Source: JALHMQ01 sp964616395 | GTDB lineage: Bacteria > Pseudomonadota > Gammaproteobacteria > Burkholderiales > Burkholderiaceae_F | Direction of reading: 5' to 3' | DNA: 26,000 nucleotides | NCBI GenBank assembly: GCA_964616395.1 | Contig: CAZTUT010000026.1 | Coordinates: 1 to 26,000, forward strand | Shown: positions 7,519 through 15,073 of the stretch, one piece after another | Layout of the letters: every line of letters begins with the position of its first letter | Position numbering within the stretch: the first letter of the stretch is position 1 | Program-made: the position numbers and the translations under genes | Notes under the pieces: generated by a model | Database searches by the model: none | Seen by the model: the letters and a program-made list of their open reading frames with translations, nothing else | Told to the model about the DNA's origin: nothing

Positions 7519-8192
7519 CAGCCCACCATCGTCCGCGTGCGCGACTCGACGAACCGCACCAGCAGGCCCAGCAGAATGGTCAGCGCCAGGTAGAACGTGG
7601 CCACCACGATGAAGACCTCGAACGACGCCGCGTTGCGCTCGAGGATGATCTTGCCGGTCAGCGTGAGGTCGAGCACCGCGATGCCCGAGACGATCGAGGT
7701 GTCCTTGATCAGGATGATCAGCTGGTTGCCGATCGGCGCGGCGACCTTGATTGCGGCCTGCGGCAGGATCAGGTGCCAGAGCGCGCTACGGTCACGAATG
7801 CCGAGCGCACGCGCCGCCTCCCACTGGCGGCGGCTGACCGTCTCGATCGCGCCGCGAAAGGTTTCCGCGAGAAATGCGGAGTGCTGCAACGCGATTGCAA
7901 GCACCCCGCAGTACAGCCCGTCGAGCCGCCAGCCCATCGCCGGCAGCGCGAAATACAGCAGGAACATCTGAAGCAGCAGCGGGGTGTTGCGCATGAACTC
8001 GATGAAGCCGCCCAGGATCCAACCGAGCGGCTTCGGGCCGAACATGCGCAGCACCGCGATCACTGCGCCGAGCGCTACCGCCAACGGAAGGGCAAGCGCG
8101 GCGATCGTCAGCGTGACGCCGAGGGCCTCCAGCATCTGCGGATAGATGCTGGAGATCAGCCTCAGCTTGATCAACCACCAGTTGACGTCCAC
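7518..8192 (-). CDS. Amino acid ABC transporter permease (HisMQ/GlnP type), first of pair, GTG start
   Basis: A 224-residue inner-membrane permease with the EAA motif (WEAARALGIRDRSALWHLIL) and several hydrophobic segments. It pairs with the next permease, which overlaps it by one base. The start codon is GTG, 25 nt after the binding-protein stop, with only a weak purine-rich site. It is part of a complete importer (binding protein, two permeases, ATPase) downstream of the dioxygenase and IclR genes, so the transported compound is probably the substrate or precursor for the neighbouring enzymes. Confidence 0.93.
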   Translation of the reverse strand: MDVNWWLIKLRLISSIYPQMLEALGVTLTIAALALPLAVALGAVIAVLRMFGPKPLGWILGGFIEFMRNTPLLLQMFLLYFALPAMGWRLDGLYCGVLAIALQHSAFLAETFRGAIETVSRRQWEAARALGIRDRSALWHLILPQAAIKVAAPIGNQLIILIKDTSIVSGIAVLDLTLTGKIILERNAASFEVFIVVATFYLALTILLGLLVRFVESRTRTMVG

Positions 8193-8217
8193 CGCGCGCC
8201 CCGTCGGCCGTTGTCGG

Positions 8218-9048
8218 TCAGCGCTTCACGTAGTACTTGGCGTGCAGCGGCTTTTCGCCAAACCACTTCTCGTAGATCGCCGAGTACTCGTTGTACAGGC
8301 TGCCGCCGGTCATCTCGCCCACCAGCGTGTCGAGCGTGTGCCACAGCTTGAAGTCGCCGGTCTTCATGAAGATGGCGTTGTTGGTCGGCGGCACCAGCGG
8401 CTCCTCGATGATCCGCATGTCGGGGTTCTGCTTGACGTACCAGCGCGCCACAGGGGTGTCGAGCTGGGCAGCGTCGGCGCGATTGGTCTTGACCGCGGTG
8501 AACTGGGCGGCAACCGAGTCGAAGATCTGGGTCTTGGCCTTGGGGAAGAACTGCTTGGCGCGCTCGGCCTGCTGCGGATTGGTCAGCAGCGCCGTCGTGA
8601 GCTTGGCGTCGTCGAGGTCCTTCAGCCGCTTGTAAGGCGAGTTCTTGCGGACGACCATCACGATGCCGCTGTCGATGTAGGCGCGGGTGAAGGCCACGCG
8701 CAGCACGCGATCCGGCAGGATCGTCGTGACCTGGATGCCGAAGTCGACGGTGCCGTTTTCCACATTGGGCCAGCGCGCTGCGAAGCCCTGCCTGACGAAT
8801 TCGATTCGCTTCGGCGAGTCGTCCTTGTTGAACAGGTGCCGGGCAATCAGCTTGGCGATGTCGATGTCGAAGCCGACCAGTTCACCCTTGTCGTCGATGA
8901 AACCGAACGGCGGCGCCTCCGAGGTCACGCCGACGATCACCTTGCCTCGCGCCAGAATTTCGTCCAGACGCGATTTGTCCTGTGCCTGCGCAGCCCCCGT
9001 CCCGACGAGGCCGGCGATTGCGATCGAACCCAACAGCTTCCTGAGCAT
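8218..9048 (-). CDS. Periplasmic amino-acid-type solute-binding protein
   Basis: A 276-residue exported binding protein (PAAT family, SBP type 3). A classic signal peptide is visible, with MLRKLL, a hydrophobic core and AQA-QDK as the likely cleavage site near residues 21-23. Lobe-1 landmarks follow: GKVIVGVTSEAPPFGFID, then GFDIDIAKLIA, ENGTVDFGIQ and DRVLRVAFTRAY, where the Arg normally holds the ligand alpha-carboxylate. The ATG at 9048 has GGAG about 8 nt upstream. It lies 43 nt after the dioxygenase gene and is the first gene of the importer. The conserved ligand-carboxylate region supports an amino acid, amino acid derivative or opine-like ligand; the exact ligand is unknown. Confidence 0.93.
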   Translation of the reverse strand: MLRKLLGSIAIAGLVGTGAAQAQDKSRLDEILARGKVIVGVTSEAPPFGFIDDKGELVGFDIDIAKLIARHLFNKDDSPKRIEFVRQGFAARWPNVENGTVDFGIQVTTILPDRVLRVAFTRAYIDSGIVMVVRKNSPYKRLKDLDDAKLTTALLTNPQQAERAKQFFPKAKTQIFDSVAAQFTAVKTNRADAAQLDTPVARWYVKQNPDMRIIEEPLVPPTNNAIFMKTGDFKLWHTLDTLVGEMTGGSLYNEYSAIYEKWFGEKPLHAKYYVKR

Positions 9049-9091
9049 GGCCTTTTCTCCTTGATTGCGTGGTTGTTGTGGCTGGTGACTG

Positions 9092-10090
9092 CTATGACTG
9101 CTCGACAAGCCTGCCGTCGCGCACGTACAGATCGCGCGTCGTCAGTCCCTTCCGCTTGCCGTCTGGAACATCGATCCAGTAGCGCACGAGGTGGCGCTTC
9201 CGGTCGGGACCATCGCGGTACTCGGTCCGCGAGTGCAGGACCGTGAAATTGTTCAGAAACTGGATATCGCCCTTGCGCATTTCCATGTGCAGCTGGAACT
9301 CGCTGCGGGCCAGCAGGCCGTCGAGGTAGTCCATCGCCTCGATCTGCTGCGGGCTGAACACCACACCCTCCTCGCGCGACCACAACGACTGGTTACGGTC
9401 ATACGTGCAGTGCAGCAGGCCGTCGTAGAACGCGAACACCGGAATCGGTGCCGGCGAGATCGGGTTGTCACCCGGCGCATGCTCGCCGCGCCGGTGATGA
9501 TGGAAGCCCTCGACCAGCAGCGCGTGCAGGTCGGGACGCTCGCGCAGGATCGCGTTGCTCAGCGCGCCCGAGCTGGCCAGCACGCTCAGCCCGCCCTCGT
9601 CGGCCGTTTCGAGGCAAAGCAGCCCGGTGAGCACGGCACCGTCAGTGTGGAACCGCAGCATGGCGTTGCTCTGGTAGCCGCGCACGTCCTTGCCATAAGC
9701 GAGCCCGAGGTCCTTGACATCGGCCTTCATCGCGCCCGCGTAGCTCTGGTCGACCAGCACCCCCAAATGGCTCGACAGCCCGGCATACCCGATCAGCGAT
9801 TCCTCGTAGGTGAAGCGCTCGACCGGGAAGCCGCCGACGACCGCGAAGCCAATACCGTCTTCCAGTTCGCGGAAAACGTCGCGCAGCAAGGGCGCGGTCT
9901 GCGGCAACGGGAAATCAGCGCGGCTGACCTGCGTGTAGTCCTTGCCGGCCGCAGCCGCGCGGCGAACGGCAACTTCGATCTCGTCCTGGCAGGCAGATGA
10001 CAAAGTCCGCACCCATGACCGCGCGGGGCCAAGATCGGACGATGTCCAGACACTCGGCTCGTCAACGATTTTCGGTGGTGTCTGCTGCAT
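9092..10090 (-). CDS. TauD/TfdA-family Fe(II)/2-oxoglutarate-dependent dioxygenase
   Basis: A 332-residue cytosolic oxygenase that would couple 2-oxoglutarate decarboxylation to hydroxylation of an organic substrate. The iron facial triad is visible as His148-x-Asp150 (FHTDGA) and distal His286 in LHSRTEY; Arg303 in HLVRYW is the likely 2-oxoglutarate-carboxylate ligand. Length is a little above the roughly 280-300 of TauD. It sits between the IclR regulator (47-nt gap) and the importer genes, all on one strand, so it probably acts on the imported compound. A beta-hydroxylation feeding the threonine-aldolase-like enzyme at 13997-15052 is an attractive possibility, but it is inference. Taurine, 2,4-D or gamma-butyrobetaine specificity cannot be assigned. 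Confidence 0.9.
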   Translation of the reverse strand: MQQTPPKIVDEPSVWTSSDLGPARSWVRTLSSACQDEIEVAVRRAAAAGKDYTQVSRADFPLPQTAPLLRDVFRELEDGIGFAVVGGFPVERFTYEESLIGYAGLSSHLGVLVDQSYAGAMKADVKDLGLAYGKDVRGYQSNAMLRFHTDGAVLTGLLCLETADEGGLSVLASSGALSNAILRERPDLHALLVEGFHHHRRGEHAPGDNPISPAPIPVFAFYDGLLHCTYDRNQSLWSREEGVVFSPQQIEAMDYLDGLLARSEFQLHMEMRKGDIQFLNNFTVLHSRTEYRDGPDRKRHLVRYWIDVPDGKRKGLTTRDLYVRDGRLVEQS

Positions 10091-10137
10091 CGGAAGATGT
10101 CCTCATGTCCGGTGAACCCGGTCTTCGAAGGCCCGGC

Positions 10138-10947
10138 TCAGTCCTCGCTCGATAGCGCTTCAGCGACCTCGGCGGCTGCCGACTCCATGACCTTGCGATA
10201 GCGGCCGAGCTGGTCAAACGGAAAGCGCGCGCTAGGCGCGGAGATGCCCAGGCCCGCAATCAGGCGGCCCGCGGTATCGCGTATCGGAACGGCACAGCCG
10301 ACGACGCCAAGCACATACTCCTGATTGCTGCACGCCCAACTCTCACGGCGCACCCGCTTCACGGCCGCACGCAGCGAACCTGGCGCGACGATGGTCGACG
10401 GCGTGAAGCGTTCGATCGGTGCATGCGCAAGCCACCAGTCGAGATCGGTATCGCTCATCTCGGCAAGAAACAGCTTGCCGATCGACGTGCAGTGCAGCGG
10501 CGCACGCCGGCCCTGCTCGAAGTACAGGCCCTCCGACCGCGGCGCCTTGGCGGTATCGACGTAGACGATCTGGCTGTCGACGCGCCGGCCGATCTGCACG
10601 TGCTCGCCGATCTGCTGTGCAAGCGCGGCCAGCACCTGATGCGGACGATCGGCGCGGATCGCCGCTTCGAGCGATGCCATCGACAGGCGCACCAACGCGC
10701 TTCCGACAACGACCCGCTTTGAGCCGAGGGCGCGCGTCAGCAACCCACGCTTTTCGAGTTGCGCCACCAGTCGATGCACTGTCGGCACCGGCAGTCCGCA
10801 GTCGACCGCAATTTCAGTGATCGAGATCGGACGCGCCGCATCGGCCACGACACCCAGAATCGCCAGCGCGCGATCAAGCGGTTGGTCGGTTGACACGTCG
10901 TCTGATGACGACGTTCGACGTACAGGAATGTCTTGACCTAGGTTCAT
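10138..10947 (-). CDS. IclR-family transcriptional regulator
   Basis: A 269-residue regulator with an N-terminal winged helix-turn-helix (ISITEIAVDCGLPVPTVHRL, about residues 38-57) and a C-terminal IclR effector domain (from about 90), with HCTSIGKLFLA and the C-terminal GVVGCAVPI and LIAGLGISAP stretches. ATG 10947 gives standard IclR length; the frame also opens upstream at 11064, but that extension (AT-rich, unlike family N termini) is probably untranslated. No clear Shine-Dalgarno precedes the ATG. The gene heads the dioxygenase/importer operon and diverges from the CaiB gene. Palindromes at 10984-11020 lie between them, so it probably controls both operons and itself. Effector is unknown; local activation or repression cannot be told. 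Confidence 0.92.
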   Translation of the reverse strand: MNLGQDIPVRRTSSSDDVSTDQPLDRALAILGVVADAARPISITEIAVDCGLPVPTVHRLVAQLEKRGLLTRALGSKRVVVGSALVRLSMASLEAAIRADRPHQVLAALAQQIGEHVQIGRRVDSQIVYVDTAKAPRSEGLYFEQGRRAPLHCTSIGKLFLAEMSDTDLDWWLAHAPIERFTPSTIVAPGSLRAAVKRVRRESWACSNQEYVLGVVGCAVPIRDTAGRLIAGLGISAPSARFPFDQLGRYRKVMESAAAEVAEALSSED

Positions 10948-10983
10948 GGTTGGTGAAACATTAGCCGAGAAATAAGAAATAAC

Positions 10984-11020
10984 CTTCCATTTTTTGGAAG
11001 TTATCGATAACGCAACGTTG
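10984..11020. promoter_or_regulatory. Palindrome cluster in the IclR/CaiB divergent promoter
   Basis: Three inverted repeats lie in an AT-rich island. They are CTTCCA-TTTTT-TGGAAG (10984-11000), the perfect 12-bp GTTATCGATAAC (11000-11011) and the 8-bp CAACGTTG (11013-11020). The TTCCA/TGGAA half-sites recall those of E. coli IclR operators (TGGAAAT...ATTTCCA), in the opposite arrangement. They lie 37-73 bp upstream of the iclR-type ATG, where an operator for the regulator and the divergent operon would be expected. Assignment to this IclR protein is inference. Confidence 0.6.
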
Positions 11021-11036
11021 GTTTTTTCGTTCTGCA

Positions 11037-12365
11037 GTGCAATGCGCCATTGATGTGCAGCCATGCATCAGATCCGTTCGGCTGCACTCGGAAGGCGCGT
11101 ATCGATCAAAGAGGCCCGCCATTACCGACTCAAACCACACGACATCCGCCGAGGCCCGCCGCTCGACAAAGCGCGCGGGTCCGCTCAGTGGACTGCGCGT
11201 TCTCGATGCCGGCAACATGATTGCCGGTCCGCTTGCGGCAACCCAGCTCGCCGACTTCGGCGCGGACGTCATCAAGATCGAGATGCCCGGCATCGGCGAC
11301 TCGATGCGTCACTGGGCGCCCATGAAGGAAGGCCGTTCGCTCTGGTGGAAGGTGATCGGCCGCAACAAGCGGCTGATCACGCTGGCGCTGTCGAAACCGC
11401 GCGCGCAGCAACTGTTCCGCGAGCTGGTGCGCGATGCCGACATCCTGATCGAGAACTTCAAGCCCGGCACGTTCGAGAAATGGGGACTGGGCTTCGCCGA
11501 GCTGTCGAAGATCAATCCGCGTCTGATCATGGTGCGGGTCTCCGGCTTCGGCCAGACCGGCCCGTACGCGAAGCGCGGCGGCTACGGCACGATCGCCGAG
11601 AGCTTCTCGGGCATTCCATCGTTCACCGGATTCCCCGACAAGCCGCCCACGCTGCCGGGCTTTCCGCTGGCCGACTCGGTGGCCGCGACGTTTTCCGCGA
11701 TGTCGGCGATGTTCGCGATCTACAACCGCGATCACGGAGACGGCAAGGGCCAGGAGATCGACGTCAGCCTGTATGAGCCGTTGTTCCGCCTGGTCGAGTC
11801 GCAGGTGATCGGCTTCGACCAGCTCGGCATCGTCAAGCAGCGCCAGGGCAACCGGCTGGCGGAGGACTCACCGCGCAACACGTACCAGACGCGCGACGGC
11901 CGCTGGGTCGGCATCTCGGCGAGCTCGCAGCGCACGTTCGAGCGGCTGGCCGAGGCGATCGGCATGCCGGAGTTGATCACCGACCCGCGCTTTGTTGACA
12001 ACACATCGCGCTGCGACAACGACGTCGCGCTCGACACCATCATCGCCGGCTGGTTCGCGCGATACGACTGCGACGATGCGATGGCCCTGTTCGAGAAGGC
12101 CGACGTGGTCGCCGGCCCGGTGCTCGACATCCGCGACATCGTGCGCGACCCGCAGTACATCGCGCGCCAAAACATCGTCCCGGTCGCCGACGACGACTTC
12201 GGCAGCGTCCGCATGCAGGGCGTGGTGCCGCGCTTCATCGGCACGCCGGGCGAGGTACGCCACTCGGGACGCGCACTCGGGGCCGACAACGTCGAGGTCT
12301 ACACCGGGCTGCTCGGACTGAGCCCGTCCGAGCTTGACGAACTGATTGCGCAGGGAGTGATTTGA
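11037..12365 (+). CDS. CaiB/BaiF-type (class III) CoA-transferase
   Basis: A family III CoA-transferase, moving CoA between carboxylic acids. Core landmarks are PLSGLRVLDAGNMIAGP, LADFGADVIKIE, IENFKPGTFEKWGL and VSGFGQTGPYAKRGGY. The catalytic Asp is in GFPLADS (Asp213 counted from the GTG). From GTG 11037 the protein is 442 residues, but neither this GTG nor GTG 11055 has a ribosome site, and the first ~28 residues are not family-like. ATT at 11121, with GAGG 6 nt upstream, would give 414 residues beginning (I/M)TDSNHTTSAEARR, a better N terminus. It is the first gene of a plus-strand operon and lies 1 nt before the thiolase-like gene. It probably activates the pathway acid; substrate is unknown. 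Confidence 0.9.
   Translation: MQCAIDVQPCIRSVRLHSEGAYRSKRPAITDSNHTTSAEARRSTKRAGPLSGLRVLDAGNMIAGPLAATQLADFGADVIKIEMPGIGDSMRHWAPMKEGRSLWWKVIGRNKRLITLALSKPRAQQLFRELVRDADILIENFKPGTFEKWGLGFAELSKINPRLIMVRVSGFGQTGPYAKRGGYGTIAESFSGIPSFTGFPDKPPTLPGFPLADSVAATFSAMSAMFAIYNRDHGDGKGQEIDVSLYEPLFRLVESQVIGFDQLGIVKQRQGNRLAEDSPRNTYQTRDGRWVGISASSQRTFERLAEAIGMPELITDPRFVDNTSRCDNDVALDTIIAGWFARYDCDDAMALFEKADVVAGPVLDIRDIVRDPQYIARQNIVPVADDDFGSVRMQGVVPRFIGTPGEVRHSGRALGADNVEVYTGLLGLSPSELDELIAQGVI
11111..11123 (+). promoter_or_regulatory. Shine-Dalgarno and possible ATT start of the CaiB gene
   Basis: GAGG at 11111-11114 is followed after 6 nt by ATT at 11121-11123, in frame with the CoA-transferase and about 21 codons before the conserved PLSGLRVLD. 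No in-frame ATG lies between here and the core fold, and the upstream GTG codons lack a ribosome site. A rare ATT start is possible. Confidence 0.35.
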
Positions 12366-12366
12366 G

Positions 12367-13539
12367 ATGACGCATCCTTTCGACGGCGTGCGCATCGTCG
12401 GCGCTGGGCAGACGGTCTACGCGAAGCGCTCCGCCGACACTGTGCAGAAGCTGCTGTACGACGCCGGCAGCGCCGCACTGCGCGATGCCGGACTGGGCTG
12501 GCGCAATGTCGATGGCCTCGCCATCACCTCGTTCATGCTGCCGCCAGACAATTCGGCCACGGTCGCCGAACACCTCGGCATCGAGGCGCGGTTCCTGTTC
12601 CAGGGCCTGTACGGCGGCGCCTCCGGGATCATCGGCATGGCGCACGCGGCCCGCGCAATCCGCGATGGCGCCTGCGATGTCGTCGTGGTCGCCGCTGCTG
12701 ACGCGTTCGACGTCGCATCCCACAACGAGACGCTGGACCGCTTCAACGGCTCGGTGCGCGAGTTCATGTCGCCGCAGGGCTTCGGCGGTGCCAATGGCAT
12801 GTTCGCGTTGCATACGCGCCTGTACATGGAGCGGCATGGCGCCACGCGCGAGGACTTCGGCCGCTTCTGCGTGGCGCTGCGCGAGAACGCGCTGCGCAAC
12901 CCGAATGCGCTGTTCAAGAAGCCGCTGACCCTCGACGAGTACCTGAACGCCAAGCCGATCGCCGATCCGCTGCGCCTGTACGACTGCGTGATGCCGTGCA
13001 TCGGCGGCGATGCGATCGTGCTTGCCTCCGAGAAGGTGGCGCGCACGCTGCCAGGCCCGTCGCTGCGCATTCTGGCCGCCGAGGAGATCCACAACTTTCC
13101 AGCCAACGATCCGTACACGATTCCCGGCGGCTGGGAAGGCTTTGCCGATCGCCTGTACCAGCGCGCCGGCTGCGGCCCGCGCGACCTGCACTTCGCGCAG
13201 GTCTACGACGACTACCCGGTCATGTGCTTCGTCCAGTTGGAGGGCCTCGGCGTGACCGCGAAAGGCCGCACCGCCGAGTTCCTGCGCAGCACCGACATCA
13301 CCACGCGCGGCGCGTTCCCCGTCAACACCGGCGGCGGCCAGTTGTCGGCCGGGCAGGCCGGCGCCGCCGGCGGCATGATCGGCGTGGTCGAAGGCGTGAC
13401 CCAGTTGCTCGGCCGCGCCGGCGAGCGCCAGGTGCGCTGCACCCGCGGCGTGGTCTCCGGCTACGGCATGGTGGCCTATGGCCGCGGCCTGTGCTCGAGC
13501 GCTGCGATCCTCGAACGCGTTGAACAGGAGGCCGCATGA
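12367..13539 (+). CDS. Thiolase-like protein (SCP-x/Ltp2 type) without thiolase catalytic Cys and His
   Basis: A 390-residue thiolase-fold protein of the lipid-transfer-protein branch often annotated acetyl-CoA acetyltransferase. The fold is clear: VRIVGAGQT at the start, YGGASGIIGMAHAARAI (82-98) at the nucleophile loop, YDCVMPCIGGDAIVL, VYDDYPV (279-285), NTGGGQLSAGQ (320-330) and a C-terminal SGYGMVAYGRG. The nucleophilic Cys of true thiolases is absent (GGASG), and the GHP His is Gln330. It probably does not do Claisen chemistry. With the DUF35 protein overlapping its stop (ATGA) it resembles the Ltp2-ChsH2 retro-aldolase complexes of steroid side-chain breakdown, which use tyrosines; candidates here are Tyr283 and Tyr366. 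It starts 1 nt after the CoA-transferase. Acyl-CoA retro-aldolase is my best guess. Confidence 0.88.
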   Translation: MTHPFDGVRIVGAGQTVYAKRSADTVQKLLYDAGSAALRDAGLGWRNVDGLAITSFMLPPDNSATVAEHLGIEARFLFQGLYGGASGIIGMAHAARAIRDGACDVVVVAAADAFDVASHNETLDRFNGSVREFMSPQGFGGANGMFALHTRLYMERHGATREDFGRFCVALRENALRNPNALFKKPLTLDEYLNAKPIADPLRLYDCVMPCIGGDAIVLASEKVARTLPGPSLRILAAEEIHNFPANDPYTIPGGWEGFADRLYQRAGCGPRDLHFAQVYDDYPVMCFVQLEGLGVTAKGRTAEFLRSTDITTRGAFPVNTGGGQLSAGQAGAAGGMIGVVEGVTQLLGRAGERQVRCTRGVVSGYGMVAYGRGLCSSAAILERVEQEAA

Positions 13540-14000
13540 CCGCCGCCACCGGAACCCCCGTGCTCAAGCCGCAACCACGCGTCAACGACCTCACGCGTCC
13601 GTTCTGGGACGGCGCGCTGGCCGGACGCCTGATGATCCAGCGCTGCACCCATGCCGACTGCGGGCAGGCGGTGTTCTATCCGCGCGTCTGCTGCCCGCAC
13701 TGCCAGCGGCCCGATCTGGCGTGGATCGAAGCCAGCGGTCGCGGCCGCGTGATTTCGCACACGACGGTGCGGCGTACCCACCACGACGGCTTCAACGCCG
13801 AGGCGCCCTACGTGTTTGCGGCCGTCGCGCTCGAGGAAGGTCCCTGCATCTATGCGCAGCTTCCAGGCGCGCCGGTCGACGGCGCATCGCTGGTCGGCGC
13901 GGCAGTCACGGTCGACTTCGTTGATCACGGCCCGGAACGACGCATGCCTGTGTTCCGATTGCAGCCTGGCGCAGGCGGCTCGGCGGAGCCGCCGCGATGA
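13536..14000 (+). CDS. DUF35 zinc-ribbon/OB-fold acyl-CoA-binding protein
   Basis: A 154-residue protein with the DUF35 layout: an N-terminal helix (FWDGALAGRLMIQRC), a rubredoxin-like zinc ribbon with Cys37, Cys42, Cys53 and Cys56 (C-x4-C and C-x2-C), then a beta-rich OB fold (GRGRVISHTTVRR ... YVFAAVALEEGPCIYAQL). Such proteins are obligate partners of thiolase-fold enzymes, as in ChsH2-Ltp2 and in archaeal HMG-CoA synthase/thiolase complexes, where they bind or channel the CoA thioester. Its ATG overlaps the thiolase-like stop (ATGA), and its own stop overlaps the aldolase start in the same way. Stoichiometric production with the thiolase-like protein is therefore expected. The C-terminal tail is Gly/Pro-rich and probably disordered. 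Confidence 0.9.
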   Translation: MTAATGTPVLKPQPRVNDLTRPFWDGALAGRLMIQRCTHADCGQAVFYPRVCCPHCQRPDLAWIEASGRGRVISHTTVRRTHHDGFNAEAPYVFAAVALEEGPCIYAQLPGAPVDGASLVGAAVTVDFVDHGPERRMPVFRLQPGAGGSAEPPR

Positions 14001-15052
14001 GCGCGACCGCCCTGACGCTGGACTTCGGGTCCGAGAACACCTCGCCGGTCCACCCGGCGTTCGTGGCGGCCGTCACCGGGGCCAACGTCGGCTTCGCCAC
14101 CAACTTCGAAGCGGAGGACTGGACCTGCCGCGCGCTCGGCCGCCTGCGCGCGTTCTTCGAGCACGACAGCCTGCAGGCGTTCACGGTCAGCACCGGAACC
14201 GCGGCCAATGCGATCGCCCTCGGCGCGATGGTGCCGCCCTACGGGACCATCCTCTGCCACTGGGACGCCCACATCGAGACCGACGAGTGCGGCGCGCCGG
14301 AGATGTTCAGCTTCGGCGCGCGCCAGGTGCCGCTCGCAGGCGAGCACGGCAAGCTGTCGGCGGCAGCGCTGTCACGGCACCTGTCGCAGGCGCGCTTCGG
14401 CAACGTGCACTCGCTGCAGCCCTCCGCGCTCAGCCTGACCAACCTGACCGAGGCCGGCACCGCCTATCGGCCCGACGAAATCGCCGAACTCACTGCGATC
14501 GCGCGCCAGCATGGTCTCGGCGTGCACATGGACGGCGCGCGCTTCGCCAACGCAGCAGCAGCCACCGGCGCCTCGCCGGCCGAGCTGAGCTGGAAGTCGG
14601 GCGTGGATGTGCTGACCCTGGGCACCACCAAGAGCGGCTCATTCGGCGTCGAGACCATCGTCACCTTCACGCCACGCTTCGACACCGCGCTGGCCTTCCT
14701 GCGCAAGCGCTCCGGCCACTTCGCGCCCAAGACGCGGTTCCTCGCCGCGCAGTTGCTCGCCTACATGGATGACGACCTGTGGCTGCGCAACGCCCGCCAC
14801 GCCAACGCGATGGCCCGCCGGCTTTCTGACGGCCTGCGTGCGATCAACGGCGTAGCACTGGTACACCCGACCGACGGCAACGAGGTCTTCGTGCAGATGC
14901 GCGACGCGCAGGTCGACGCATTGACCGCACAGGGCTGCCGCTTCCAGCGTGCCTGGCGCCCGGATCCTCTGCAGCACCGCTTCGTCTGCTCGTGGGCCAT
15001 CGAGCCGGCGCACGTCGACGCGCTGCTGACCATCGTCCGAAACGCAGCCTAG
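13997..15052 (+). CDS. Threonine-aldolase-like PLP lyase (beta-eliminating lyase family)
   Basis: A 351-residue fold-type I PLP enzyme related to low-specificity threonine aldolase LtaE, which cleaves beta-hydroxy-alpha-amino acids to glycine and an aldehyde. Visible are TVSTGTAANAIAL (63-75), the PLP-stacking His92 in HWDAHIETDECGAPE, LTNLTEAGT, the PLP-pyridine Asp179 and Arg182 in HMDGARFA, and the PLP lysine Lys212 in LGTTKSGSFGVE. All core residues appear present. The ATG overlaps the DUF35 stop by 4 nt, so it belongs to the CoA-transferase operon. With the dioxygenase at 9092-10090, a hydroxylation followed by retro-aldol cleavage can be imagined. L- or D-allo preference and real substrate are unknown. 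Confidence 0.9.
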   Translation: MSATALTLDFGSENTSPVHPAFVAAVTGANVGFATNFEAEDWTCRALGRLRAFFEHDSLQAFTVSTGTAANAIALGAMVPPYGTILCHWDAHIETDECGAPEMFSFGARQVPLAGEHGKLSAAALSRHLSQARFGNVHSLQPSALSLTNLTEAGTAYRPDEIAELTAIARQHGLGVHMDGARFANAAAATGASPAELSWKSGVDVLTLGTTKSGSFGVETIVTFTPRFDTALAFLRKRSGHFAPKTRFLAAQLLAYMDDDLWLRNARHANAMARRLSDGLRAINGVALVHPTDGNEVFVQMRDAQVDALTAQGCRFQRAWRPDPLQHRFVCSWAIEPAHVDALLTIVRNAA

Positions 15053-15073
15053 GCCGATCACGCGCGACGACCG

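Noticed and set aside
10948..11064. N-terminal extension of the IclR frame
   Set aside because: AT-rich, overlaps the palindromic control region, and adds residues not found in IclR proteins.
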